From assembly GCA_014925825.1 (NCBI GenBank), contig JACGCK010000108.1, positions 62,001 to 126,000 on the forward strand: 64,000 bases of DNA. Direction: 5' to 3'. Origin of the DNA: Pholiota molesta. Taxonomy: Eukaryota > Basidiomycota > Agaricomycetes > Agaricales > Strophariaceae. Made by a program: the position numbers and the translations under genes. Each line of letters opens with the position of its first letter. The first letter of the stretch is position 1. This document shows positions 1 to 12,118 of this stretch, one piece after another. Below the pieces are notes generated by a model. That model saw only the letters and a program-made list of their open reading frames with translations, ran no database searches and was not told the DNA's origin.

Positions 1-2522
1 TCGCGGGCCACCTCCGACTCGGGCCACGCCTAATCAGTCCTCCTGAGGCTTTACCCTAAAATTCTAATTGCAAATTCTGCTCGCTTGATATCTCGCAGCG
101 CCCTCCGTCATCGTTAGTCACCGCGGGCCAGGACGGACCAAGAGGGTTGCTGTTTTATCTTTGCCTGTGCTGTCCTACCCAGCTTTATCATGCCTACCAG
201 TGTTGTTCAATACTTATGACTCGAAGGCCCGAAATCACGCCCGGTTGATTGCATTGCAGGCCAGCGCGTCCCAGTACAGTACTGATGCATGATGTGTCTA
301 CGCCGCCGTAAAAATCGTCATTTATCTGCGATATATCCTGATATATCGCCATGTCCCTCTCCCCTGATCCACCTTCTCCCTGCTGAAAGAGTATATGGTT
401 AGTGTGAACAACACCCGCAGACGTCTACTGCCCCTTCGAGCCTAGACACTGGCGCGCCCCACAGATAATCGCGATAATCACCAACGCTCGTGGGATCAAA
501 ACCCATACGATCCCAGTTCACGTGTCTCTCCAATGGTGAATGGCGTAAATCCCGCTGCCTTTCTTCCCAACTTCTTGTCTGAATTTCGCTGATGACGCCC
601 ATGTCAATCTACCTCGTACCAGCTATCGCCGTCAATACAAAAACATCTATCATATTCTATATCACCCTCAACTCAACATCGTTTGTTCAAACGTTCAGTT
701 CTGATAAAAACACAACATACGATCAGCTCGTCGTCGATATTTTTTTCTCTCTCCGCACTCGTAGGACCATTATCTCCACTGTCGAGCGCGCTACCCGATA
801 TGTTTCACTCGTATTTATTCTGGGAACCCTCATAGACGCCGCCGCCATCATATTCCAAACTCTCACCCCGTGTATATGTTTTACTTTTGGTTATTAACGC
901 TTTTCTCAATGACTCCATGAGCCGTCGCCGCTGCGGTCATTTAGCTACAGGACCGGCAACATATCACGCGTGTCTGGCAGTGAATAACCCCTCGATGCAT
1001 GTCCTGAATACTCGCATTCACAACGCCTTTGTAGGCCTTCGTATACTTATACGCGCTCTCAAATTAGCCCTGGTGGGTCTTTCTCACTTAACCTTGCATC
1101 TTCAAGTTTGACACACACATCCGGTCGGTGTGTGGGTTGTGGGGCAATTGTGGGGCCCGCGACGTCAAGAACGTGTGTCGCGGCGAACTCGTATCTGCGT
1201 TATATTTATTCTGCGTGGACACCGATGCGTTTTGGACCAGTGCTTCGTTGGGGTTTATGCAAATGGACTCACATACGTACACATATATCACTACTTCTTA
1301 CGCTGCGGTTTGTCCACACTGTTTTATTTCTAGCTGGCGGTGACAATAACATATCCATCTTGAAGAGATAGTGATTATAGCTTGGATGACCCACAACAAT
1401 TGATTCGCCGCTTTCTTTCACGCGTCTATTCAGGTACTGTATACATACGCCCACGACAAACGCCCACAAACTTCCGAGCACCGACCGGCTGTCAGAATAT
1501 AAACCAGAATCGGAATGCGCTGAACATCATGGCATTATCTGTTCATTTCCATGTAGTTCTCCGTCTATTCCCCAGAGTCCAGTTGTACTACAACGATGTA
1601 GAGTCTTTCGCATAGTTGTGGCACGCTTATGACGTCATGACAAGGACTGAGTACTGAGGCCTGAGGACCGCCGTCGAGTCGACTCCTTCTTCGTTGACTC
1701 TAAACAGCCTGATTCTTGACTCGAATTCAACTATCCGACGTGACTCGTTTGGTACAAGCTTGAACCAACCTTGCCCATCTCATTCAACGAGCGCCTATTT
1801 TCAATCCCTCTGGACAGCTGCAAAGCTGAGTCAGAAAAACCAATAATGAGTCGCCTGTCTGAATCATAGGCCAGAAGACCCATGAAGCATGTTCGGAAAA
1901 GCGCTGATAGAGTCAAAGAGGATGGGGTGCATCGACTCGTCACCTCTTCTAGGAGTTTCTAGGCGTATACGCGCGCGTCTAGTTTCTGCGCGCGAGTGCG
2001 AGTTGATTTTCGCCTCGTCATGGAAAGAGGTCTGGTTTTGCCTCGTCTCGAGACATCTTTCAACGCAAACCGGCAACAATGTCTTCATAGGTCCTCATCA
2101 TGATTTACTCTGACATTGCCCTGTACTTGTCAATATGGTCTGATTATTTTGGATCGTCTGCAATTTCGGCGCAGGATGGAATGTTAATATTTCTCTATCT
2201 TTTTTCTCTCAAAAAAGTTCCTCTTGTTCGAGACCTCTGTTTGAGGCCATGAAAAAGAATGCCACTGTGCAAACTCCAAGAAATAGCTGGTCGCAGTGTA
2301 AATGGCGACTTGGCGGGGCATCAAAGCGATCAACGTGGATTCGCGGCTTCCACGGAGGCTGTGCCCCGCAGTTGGATACAAAACATACCGACGACGCTGA
2401 TGTGTTCCTCTGGCTGGCCCCTCCATCGCCCACCACCCCAACCCCGGCGAATCCCTTCGCCCAAGTGACGCTGGCCGTCCACCACAACCCACTCAGAAAT
2501 TAGAACATACCACCCACGAACA
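1..2522. other. intergenic, no gene seen
   Basis: Both strands hold only short open frames (102 codons or fewer) with no recognisable family, no convincing splice-linked exons and no tRNA-like box B. I see nothing I can support here beyond the promoter region of the gene that starts at 2523. Confidence 0.6.
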
Positions 2523-3044
2523 ATGGTCACCGAGAACCACCCCTTCTCCGCGCTCTCGCACCAGATCGAGCAGCTCCTCTGGGCGTCCGTCATCCTCGCG
2601 TCCTTCATCGCCGCGGTGTCGCTCGTCAACATGGGCCGCCTCTCCCTGTTCATCGCGCCCTGCATGTTCCTCCTCACCCTCGCGCAGAACCTCTCCCTCA
2701 TCGGCCTGATCGCGCGCGACCGCAAGAAGCCCGCGTCCGCGCTCCTCAACACGCTCGCGCCCACCGCGAGCCGGCTCGCCGTCATCTCGTTCTGGGTGCT
2801 CGCGGCGCTCTGGACGCTCGCCGTCGTCGTCATCATTATTGTGTCGGTACTGATCATGGCGATGGACCAGTTCGAGGGGTGGGAGCGGCTCGCGGGGTAC
2901 ATCGAGCTCCCGTTGTTGGTGGCGGAGATCTGCCTGCTGGTGATTCTGGCGGTGAAGTGCGCGAAGCAGAGGCGGAATACGATTGTGCAGCCTGCGCATG
3001 TGGATTGGCAGCACCAAGGGCCACCGGTGTCGGTGCGTGTGTGA
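2523..3044 (+). CDS. four-helix membrane protein, unknown function
   Basis: A single-exon frame of 173 residues. Four hydrophobic stretches are visible at about residues 18-36, 41-62, 83-112 and 126-145, so a small 4-TM protein of a plasma or inner membrane is likely. A charged loop with RDRKK follows helix 2. The C-terminal tail is short, basic and then polar, and probably cytosolic. The start is the first ATG after a C/A-rich leader (context acgaacaATGG). Small 4-TM proteins of this type are common in Agaricomycetes, but I do not recognise a named family and assign no function. Codon use is strongly GC-ending, which supports real coding. Confidence 0.75.
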   Translation: MVTENHPFSALSHQIEQLLWASVILASFIAAVSLVNMGRLSLFIAPCMFLLTLAQNLSLIGLIARDRKKPASALLNTLAPTASRLAVISFWVLAALWTLAVVVIIIVSVLIMAMDQFEGWERLAGYIELPLLVAEICLLVILAVKCAKQRRNTIVQPAHVDWQHQGPPVSVRV

Positions 3045-4139
3045 CTTTTGGTTTTTGAGTTCGGAGTGAGTTCATTTCTTGTGTTTTCATATTCTGTGAC
3101 TTATAATGTATCTGCAGTATTATATATGCTGGTCATTTAATATGAAAGAAGTTATTCATCGAAGACCACTTATGTTGGTGAATGCATCGCGAAGATGTTG
3201 TACGGCACCAAGATTAGCGGTATCGTGGAAGTCCTCATTTCAGATTTAGACTGCAAACCATCCCTCAAGTATTATCCGTCATCCAAATTTCAACCACGTC
3301 TGGGGATGTTAATAGGATCAAGATAAATATTTCCTGCACGTAAAACGGTTTCGCAGGTTACCAAAGCATCCGAGACGATTTCCTGGTTTTTCTTCAAGTT
3401 CTAGAGTCCGAGCTTTTCTTAACGCGTTAGTCAATTCGATCAGCTAGGAAACAGCAAAGTTTGAATACACGACGAGAAGAACGATACTAATCCACCCCTC
3501 AAAATTTCAGATGATGCACAAAATTAAGTTCCTCTGACGTTTGCGTCTTTCCTTCACTTCTCTGGTATCAGTAGACAAATCCTGGCCCTTTGGTCGGACT
3601 TCACGACTCCGATTTCTGAAGTAGTTGTGAAAGAACTTACAGGAGAAACATTGTCAAGAAGTACAAAAACGTTGCGGCAAAATGGTGGCAAGAGTTGGCC
3701 AGGAGCTTTTCGTGTTGGTATGTCGGGATTCGGGACAGGGGGGGCCGGGTGCATATTTGAAAGATGGCACATTCTTTGCATCTCATAGAAAATTAAAACT
3801 TGGTTACATAAAACCTCTTGAAATCATCCCAATTTTCAGCGCTTTAGCTCTACATGTCTAATATTTAATCCACATTGTTCTAATATTTTTTCACCTGCCG
3901 GTCGACAATCTTTTTATACACTTTTAGTGTAGCGCCGAAAGACCAGAGTTGACGGAGAGTGCGCAGCCAATGCGCAGCTGTTGCCGGGTTAGAAGGCACG
4001 TGGCTCTGATATCCGGTATCGCTAATCCCGGAATACCCGTCCCTTCCCCACAACTTGTTACGGTTGAAATAGCAGAGTCGGGTATTCCATTCTTTGAACT
4101 CCTCCTCATCCACCTCTCTACATCTTCTCGTCAAAACCG
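3045..4139. other. intergenic, AT-rich
   Basis: AT-rich sequence holding the 3' flank of the 4-TM gene and the upstream region of the dehydrogenase at 4140. Only short frames are present. No gene or repeat is supported. Confidence 0.5.
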
Positions 4140-5583
4140 ATGGCTGATCGTCTTGCTCGAGTCTCCGGACATGTCACCAATACCCACGGACGTGGCTTGC
4201 TTGCTGGAGAGGTTGCTATCATCACTGGTCAGTACTAAGTCGACGTCTCGTGCCTCAAGTTGGATGGGTTAGAGCAGGGTAACTGCTTCGTGACTGCGGA
4301 AATGGATCACCTCTTCTCTATTTACCGTATGAAGCTATAACTCAAGAGAATAGATCTCAAATTTGTTTATAGATGATAGAAGCACATTTCACTGACAACT
4401 TCCATTTCTTTTCTAGGTGCTGGGCAGGTAACCACATATCTCTTATGGTAGACGGCAGCTTGTACTAAGTTCATATTGCGCATACCTAGGGTATTGGTCG
4501 TTCTACCGCTCTCCTCTTCTCCAAGGAAGGTGCAAAAGTCGTCATCAGCGAGTATGTCAAGTGATTGTTCTATTTCCGGACTACGCTCACCAAAAGTCGC
4601 GACTCCAGCATTGACGCCAAACGTCTTGAGACCGTAGAGGGTGAAATCAGAGCTCTTGGTGGAGAAGTTCTCTCCGTTGCTGGTGATGTTGGTGCCGATG
4701 ACTTTCCCAAGAAGATTGTGGACGCTACCGTTCAGTGAGTTCGCCATCTCCCGGGCACAAAAAATAGTCCGTCATTAACCCTATTTTTCGCGATATAGGA
4801 AATTCGGAAAGATCAACCACATCGTTAACAATGCCGGATTTACATTCGACAAGATGCTGCACACTACCCCTGACGAGACTTTCGATATCATTATGAAAAT
4901 TCACGTCCGCGCTCCCTTCCGCCTCATCCGTCAAGCTGCTCCCTATTACCGCCTTAAGGTCAGTTTCCTTTCGTGATTATTTCATGCCCTATCTTTAAAT
5001 CTTGAAATTTCTCTCTCGGGAATACAGCCCGAACAACGCGAAAACCGTTCCATCATTAACGTCTCCTCCGTATCAGGCCTGCACGGAAACGTCGGTCAGG
5101 CCAACTATGCAGCGGCGAAGGCTGCCGTTCTTGGGCTCACCAAGACCATCGCAAAGGAATGGGGTCCTTTCGGCGTCCGTGCCAACACTGTTGCCTTCGG
5201 CCTTATTCACACTCGGTAAGATTCGGCGCTCATGCAAAATTTGTATCTTCTGACATAAAGGCATCTTTTTGCAGTTTGACTGCGTCAAAGGAGGCCGGTG
5301 TAACAATTGAGATTGAAGGAAAGAAGGTCGCTCTCGGTGTTCCTGGGGCCCAGCGCCCTGTGTCTGCTGTTCCGGATCCCGAAACATACCCCTCGATTCC
5401 CCTCAGGCGGGGTGGTACCCCGGAAGATGCTGCAGGATCGATTCTCTTGTATGTTATTACCACTAGCATGTCCTGCATGCGAATATTGACTTACGTGGCC
5501 TATGTTTTACCAGTTTGGCCTCTCCTCTCGCTTCGTATGTCTCTGGCCACACTTTGGAGGTCACTGGAGGCTCTGGAATTTAA
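4140..5583 (+). CDS. short-chain dehydrogenase/reductase, FabG-like
   Basis: Predicted 292-residue NAD(P)-dependent SDR of the 3-oxoacyl-ACP reductase type. Eight exons fit: 4140-4227, 4417-4427, 4490-4551, 4609-4734, 4799-4958, 5028-5215, 5275-5448 and 5514-5583. They splice in frame with GT-AG borders. Seen in the product: the Rossmann motif TGAGQGIG, split over exons 1-3; NNAG; the catalytic region Ser (INVSSVSG) followed by YxxxK (NYAAAKAAV); and the C-terminal VTGG. An insert of about 40 residues before the C-terminus (GVTIEIEGKKVALGVPGAQR) is longer than in bacterial FabG. The substrate cannot be told from sequence. The exon of only 11 nt, encoding the heart of the cofactor loop, is unusual. 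Confidence 0.9.
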
Positions 5584-5890
5584 TTGCTATGCGTTTATAA
5601 CATGGATGAGGAAAGTACGCAGTTTGTATCCATATCTCTCACTTGTATGTACGTTATGCATGATTTGCTTGGATATGAATTGGACTATTTCTCTGATAAT
5701 TGGATGGATCGGAGAAGATTATTACAAGGTGAGCTGAGAGTGACCACAACGTGTAAGATCGAGATAAGATGAGATCAAAATTTGACGCGTGCTGCCAGCG
5801 TGCTGCCCAAACGCCCAACCGCCAAACTCAGGTCAAACTTCGAACTCAAATCATGATCCAACCCTTTCATGTTTCTGCCAGGATATCCTT
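5584..5890. other. short intergenic stretch
   Basis: 3' flank of the dehydrogenase and leader of the F-box gene. Nothing else is seen. Confidence 0.5.
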
Positions 5891-7341
5891 ATGCACTCAC
5901 AATCGGCTTTAACCAAAACCTCATCGACTGCTAGCACGCTTCCCTATGATATCCTAGAAGAGATATTCCTGCAATGTCTTCCACAATTTCCTCTAGACAA
6001 AATCCAACCCAATGTGAAGATCGCGCCGATGTTGCTTTGCCATGTATGCTGTTCCTGGAGAACAGTTGCCCTTGCATACCCGCCTCTTTGGAGGCACCTC
6101 CGTTATCGCCTACCTATTCGATGGGAAGAAGGTCGACCCATCGTTTGGAATTCTTCAGCGACATGGATTGTTTGAAATGGTGGAAAGAAAATCAGGGCTC
6201 GAAAGGTCCTTTTGTCCATCTCAATTTCTACTATCAGCCGGAATATGGAGCTACCTGCCAGGCGCTGCCTTTGGAGAATGATGCAATGAAGTTCTTGGTT
6301 AATTATCTGTCCACTGTCCAATATCTCGACGTCGATCGATTCACTCGATATTTACTCCAACAAGATTTCAGCCAGAGTGAATCCCAAGCTTTATGTTCCC
6401 AACTGCAATCTTTGTCGATAAGTTGCCCAATCAATGACGAGGGTGGTGATATACCACATTGGCCTCATCTAGGGTTGTTTTATATCCCCCCGACACTACG
6501 ACGTCTGCGCATCCATCAGGTCGAACTATCACCTCATTCATATCATATGGGTACTACTTTCACTAACTGGTCTAAGTTGACCCACCTTTCAGTATCCGTA
6601 ATCGCGCACCTGGACATCTGGTATTCCCTTATCCGCGGGGTGCCGAATCTGCAATGGGGCCACTTTACTATCTGGCTCTACGTACCTGTTGGTTACAACC
6701 CGCCGAACTTTACGCTTCCTTTTCTTTCTACCCTTTCCGTAGGTGCTAGCAACTCCCCAATTGCCAGTGGTGAACTCCTGAGAAATCTACATTGCCCGAC
6801 TCTGCATGACCTTTCTATCGACGTTGATATACATTCATTGGGAATCTTCGGTGCCGCGGAAAGGATCAATAATATGCTGAAGTCCGCGCCAGCAGTCACG
6901 AAACTTACACTCAAACTATTTTCCATTGGCGTTCCTTTCAGTATAACAACGACAGCAACAAGTTGGGAAGAAGTAGAACAGCTTTCAGTGCTGTCGCCTC
7001 GCCTTACCCATTTACTCATCGACATGTGCGACGACCATCCGAATATCAGCTATGAGACCACGCTATCAAAAATAGTGGCCTTTTGGAAAGATTTATTATC
7101 TCCTATGCGTTGGATGAATATAGCGAGTCCCGCCAGCAACATTCGCAAGATAACGGCTGTCGTAAAGATGCCGTCTAGGGACAGTCCGTTAGTCGACCCT
7201 ATTTTTCGAAGTGCATTGGGGCTGGAAAAGGGTGATGAGGACGAGGATCAGGAAAATGTTGTATTCGAAGTCGTCCAAGAAGATAGACGGACATCCTCAC
7301 CTTATGCTCATGGATGGAAAACATGGGATGGTTCACTCTAG
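5891..7341 (+). CDS. F-box/LRR-like protein, one apparent frameshift
   Basis: Agaricomycete-type F-box protein of about 480 residues, presumably a substrate adaptor of an SCF ubiquitin ligase. The N-terminus carries the F-box (LPYDILEEIFLQCLP, then the helix LLCHVCCSWRTVALAYPPLW), followed by a long leucine-rich region of the kind seen in this expanded family. The F-box is in one frame up to about 6163 (NSSATW) and the rest is in the next frame (DCLKWWKENQG onward to the stop at 7339-7341). One extra G in the GG at 6165-6166 would join them exactly. No intron of plausible length bridges the shift. It is therefore either a sequencing indel or a recent pseudogene. I favour the indel because both sides are otherwise open. 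The start is the in-frame ATG 16 codons before the F-box; an earlier in-frame ATG exists at 5789. Confidence 0.75.
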
Positions 7342-9152
7342 GGCGTCGAACAAGCTTCGAGGGTGATTACTTCTGGTGGCAGGCCATCGATTATTTGGAT
7401 CACCTAAATGGTCACTCAATGTCTTTTTTCTTCCAGCCTTTGACCATATCGTTTTCCCGATTGAAAACACTTGTCATTTGTATTATTGATGAATCGAGTC
7501 TTTTAGTTCTTGGGACAAATTTTGATCTGCCACACAGCTGATTTGTCCATCTTGCTAGCACTGGGCACGTCTAGACTCGGGTTCTATCGATTTTGACAGT
7601 TTTATGTTGTCCATTCACATGTAACTTCCTATCACACGCACAAGCCAGGTCTAAAATTCCAGATGTTTCCATCTAATTATAACGCTCAGCGCTCATCCTT
7701 TGTTCGCTGCCCATGATCACGAATTTCTGCTGTATTAGTAGGAGTCTGTGCCTTTCCTCGTCATCCCACTATCGTCTTCAAGGGCACAGCGCTTAAGCCT
7801 TGTGGCACGTAACCTCAATTACTGCTGCGGATCAAGAAGTAATTAAGCCGGGATCGTGTCGATATCGCTCTGGGAATAAATTCTAAAAACAACCTCAACC
7901 TTGCTCTGGAAGGACACGTACAGGCGGTGTAAACCAGCAGTTTGCTCGAATCCGATTGTTCTCTTGTTCTTTCACAGCCTAGCCCAGCGCTACTCTCACA
8001 ACGTGCCTATGAGTCTGCGTCTTGGGAACTTACAAGCAAGCAAGCCACGATTTCCGCATTGACAAAAGCTTGCGGCCTGGGCTATGTAATCTTACAAAAG
8101 CCTCACAGAGCCTCGGTAGCGCTTTGGAAATTAACTCTCTGAATGCATCGCATTCACATCTCCCCCTTCATTTAATTTCAATCGGGGTTTAATGAACGGC
8201 CCAGGAAGTGGCGGACTCAAGGTGCTCCGTTCCAATACGACATGGGAGGTTATGCACACCACTCATCGTGACAATCTATTTTCTGAACAGTACTTGCTGT
8301 ACTTGTGCTATATCAATCGATGCACTCTCATGTGCTCCCTTGTCAATGGTACAGCTTCGCGAGAGCTGTGTGTAGAGAGAAGCACTGCTGCATCGCTGAT
8401 AGCAGCGGCCTCAGCACATACGAACTTCTGGTCTCGTCCTTCTGTCAAGTTATCAACGACTAGCCCATACATGGGGATATAAACACACGATACGCAAGGC
8501 AACTTCATCCTGGGGTCATAGATAATCTGATCCTCGTGCCGAAAACTACAGATTAACGCCCAGCTATCTTAATGATATCGGCGAAACTTCAAATGAAGAC
8601 AAAGACATCGGAAAGCTTGCTGAAAGTCACCATCTGAATAGAAATAGGATAAGTTGCTGGGTAAGCTGCGCATCGCGAATAGCTCTGAGTCGGCTGTCAT
8701 GCAATCTAAGCGCCTACACTTTCACATCTTTTCTATTCAAAGGCGCTATTTCCAGCTAGAATACGCCCAAAGAAACGCCGATGTTGCCGTTGTAGAGATA
8801 CTTCAGTCAGCTGCTCATAATTCATGCGGACGTCCGACTCTATTTTCATCTCCTGTCACCTCTTGATACTTGATTAAATCTTTGTGCCGCACAAACAGCA
8901 AGGGAGAGCAATATGGATTTATTAATATGTTCACAACAACAAAGTTCCTAAGCTTTCCGAGGCCGAGTGGCAATGGCCGTACAGTCAGAAGAATACGTGA
9001 GTTGTATCGTGGCCATAGCGTGCATAATACTAGTAAGGTACAACATTTTCGAATAATACAATGTCCCCTGGCGTAGAGCCTGAAAATCGTAACGAGAAAG
9101 GTCGAGTCAAGCACCTTGTTCAAACGAAGAGCCGTGGTCGTTTAATGGTTTA
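7342..9152. other. intergenic, no gene seen
   Basis: 1.8 kb with only short frames on either strand (102 codons or fewer) and no family resemblance. It lies between the converging 3' ends of the F-box gene and the membrane-protein gene at 9153. No repeats were recognised. Confidence 0.5.
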
Positions 9153-10860
9153 TTAAGCAAGGTCAGAGCCGTTCACGGATTCTAGTGGAGGTCGACGTTT
9201 CTCATCTCGTGAAGGGCCGACTTGGCGGCCGTGTTCTGATTCGTATGATTCGTGTGGAGGCGGTGGTCCCATGTGCTCGGCTATGTTTGCCATTCCGGAG
9301 GCACTGTGGCTAGGAGAGTGAGTAATGTTGCCAGCGTTTCGACTTGAAGTCAATGAAGTTAGTGTGTCAGTGGAGGGTTGCTTGTCTCTGTGCTGTGGAC
9401 GAGGAGAGTCGCGTCCGGATGTCGACTGATCGTATGTAGGAGGATTGTAAGTCCGCCTTGACGATGATGCTGGTTGAGTATAAGCAACGCTGTCCATTCG
9501 CATGAGGTTAGGATTAGGAGCGTTTGGGGAATCGTAGGCTTGAATTGGAAAACCGCCGTTGCTTTGTTTACGATCTGGATTGTCGACTGTTGGAGGCGAC
9601 GTAAAAGGTTCGATCAAGTCCTGGATTGCGGTCGAGGACCCCTGCCTAGCAAGTGGTGGCGGACTGATGCCATATGGAATTGTGGCTGCAACAGAGCTCA
9701 TGTAAGGTACCGAACGCACACTCGTTGTGTGCGTCAGAACAGTAGGGCTTGCTGGAGGATACATCCCGTTGGGCGGCAATGAGGCGTAGTGACCGTGCGT
9801 CGATTTCATATTATCAGTGGCCGTTGAGAGTTCCGAATTAGAGCGCACATGCCCGAGTGGACGGCCATCATACATCCCACTCGGAGCCTTGGACTTCCGT
9901 TGTCGGCGTATCATCCAGAGGGCGATGATGACGCCTCCTGCAATTACGATCAATCCGCCGATGACGCCGCCTACAATTGCTCCAATGTTGGTTTTCTTGT
10001 GTGTCGCAGTTGATGTTCCACCAACAAAGTCAGGTTGATCTATCAAAGGCCATGAAAACGGAGATCAGCCTGTAGGATCTAATACCACTTACTCTGATTT
10101 GCGATTGCCTGCGCTTCTGTTACACTGAAAAACTGGTTCGGAGTCCACAGTGTGGCTGTTATAGATTAGTTATTACTGACAGGAACGAGAAACAAGAAGG
10201 GGACGTACGATCTTGCTGAGCCCATTTAGGAATGGCTACGTCCGAGGGAAGTACGAGTTTTGTCGGGAAAAATCTAATACCTTATTCAAATCTCTGTAAA
10301 GGATTCGAGACGAGGTACTCACGTGTTGCTCAGCTCATCAGCGGTACATCCAGACATAAATGCTGTCCATCTTTTGGAATAAAAAATGAGGTCGATAATT
10401 GGGAAGTAACGGTGGACCACGTACTGAGATATCTGCTCTGCAAATCCTTGACAAGCAATGCAAGCACTGAGCAAATTGTAGTTTGCCCACGAACTAGATA
10501 TGGATCCCATGAGAAAATGGAACTTGAAGCACACACAAGGGGAGATTTACCATGTGCAAAGGTTAGCGAACGAGCCATTTGGATTCGTATACATTACTGT
10601 TGCATTCAAAGGACTTATGGTCCATTCTAGACCGAACATCATCAGGCGACTGATTGTGTATAGTTCAGTTGGCACTCACGACCGTTATTACACAAGGCGT
10701 CTACCGAAGCTGCCACTTGGCAAGGCGAGTCGTGGTTCGAATTTTCCATCCAAGCGAAAGACGATGTGCATACCGCCGAAGATTGGCCAGCCCTGGCCTC
10801 CAAGCGGAGCCCCATGGCAAGAGTTGCGAAGGAAGCCACAAAGCAGAAGGAGGAGCGCAT
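9153..10860 (-). CDS. MID2-like single-pass membrane protein with Cys-rich ectodomain
   Basis: Seven exons splice to 462 residues: 10860-10680, 10626-10551, 10493-10425, 10370-10323, 10273-10209, 10155-10093 and 10039-9153. The order is a signal peptide (MRSSFCFVASFATLAMG); a small Cys-containing ectodomain with the family pattern W.NS...SPCQVAAS, CNNGQW, ANLCTCSWANYNLLSACIAC and a second WT...C block; a TM helix (IGAIVGGVIGGLIVIAGGVIIALWM) with a basic stop-transfer RRQRKSK; and a tail of about 240 residues rich in Ser, Pro, Tyr and Gln. This architecture belongs to a large Agaricomycete family of unknown role, sometimes compared with cell-wall stress sensors. The sensor role is inference only. 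The splice model restores the CTCSW motif across exon junctions, which is strong support. Confidence 0.85.
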
Positions 10861-12118
10861 CGTTCGGGGGCGGTATGGGCTGAAGATGTGCGCTGGGGAA
10901 GAGAAAGATGCAAGAGGGCCGAACAAGAAGGAGGTGCGTTGATAAAGCAGATATATAACCATGTGTGTGAGATCGGTGATTAATCGAGATCTGGCGTCCC
11001 AAATGGGCGCCTGCGACTTTCGTCCGTATATAAACATAGGCCCGGCAAGGTTGAAGGCAGTACCTGGCTGACATGTCCGATCCAGCAGGCAAATTTGTAC
11101 ACAAGTCTGCACATGCTCGGGAATACTCTTCGCCCATGCGAAGCATTAGGACCTGTAACTGTGCCGGAGGAATTGTGAATATGTTTTCTGTCATTTCGTG
11201 TTGAATGACGCACAGCAGCGCACAGCTTAAAGGAAGGCTTGGGTCCAAAGCCTAGAATGTTGCTGGAAAGTTCCATCATATCGGGATTTGAATAATACGC
11301 AATCGAGTATTTAAAAAACATTCGGACAACCCGAAGTTGATTAAGGCAAAAGTGGGCGAGGAGGCGATGAAGGAACGCAGAATGACTTCAGTAGAGATGA
11401 GGATGGCCGAAGAGGATGAAAAACATACAAGAACTGAGATGCCTTCGCCACTCAGATCCAGCAGCAGCCTACATACCGTTGTAATGAAAATGAAACGCTT
11501 TCAAAACTCTGAGCGTTTGCCTGCGTTTGCCTCAGAATGCTCCATGGTTGCCATCCTGTCAGCCCTTTAGGCTTTTTACAGATCGGTGATGTCTTCCTCC
11601 TCCCGTTTGAAAATCATCTCCTGAGATATACCATATAAGACGAACTGAAAAATGTTTACGGCGATTTTGAAGCAGAATTGGGTCGCGTCGTGCATAGATT
11701 GAAGGAGATAGCACCCCAGTGGTACTGATTGCGATGCTAATGTTGAATATCATACTTAGGATGGTCCATTTGTTTGACAAAACGACATTTCTGCCGGGCG
11801 TGGCGGATACGGGCATGAGCGTTGATGCGTTGAAACTTGCATCAACATTTTAACAGCACTTTCCATATACTTATCCGAAAAGTGAGCCCCGCGCAAGCCC
11901 GCGCACTGCTGCTCCGACTCTCTTGCACTGGGCGCTCGCTCACTAAGCACTCTTAATTGCAATCCATCCATTTCTCAAACACGCTGCACACCTTTCACTT
12001 GTGATAAATGTGACAGCAAGCCCACAAAGAGACGAAGCAAAATTAGACGCACACATATATTAAAACCTCCTAGCAAATGAAAGTGCTCATCACAAACAGC
12101 AGAAACCACGGTAGCGCA
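10861..12118. other. intergenic
   Basis: Upstream region of the membrane-protein gene and 3' flank of the RSC gene. Short frames only; nothing supported. Confidence 0.5.

Noticed and set aside
592..897. 101-codon open frame with hydrophobic stretches
   Set aside because: No family, no conserved splice partner, codon use like non-coding AT-rich DNA; chance frame.
2330..3090. Long minus-strand frames opposite the 4-TM gene
   Set aside because: Arg/Glu-rich shadows of a GC-biased gene on the plus strand.
10730..10745. GTGGTTCGAATTTTCC as a tRNA T-arm
   Set aside because: No matching acceptor stem or box A at the right distance; it lies in exon 1 of the membrane-protein gene.
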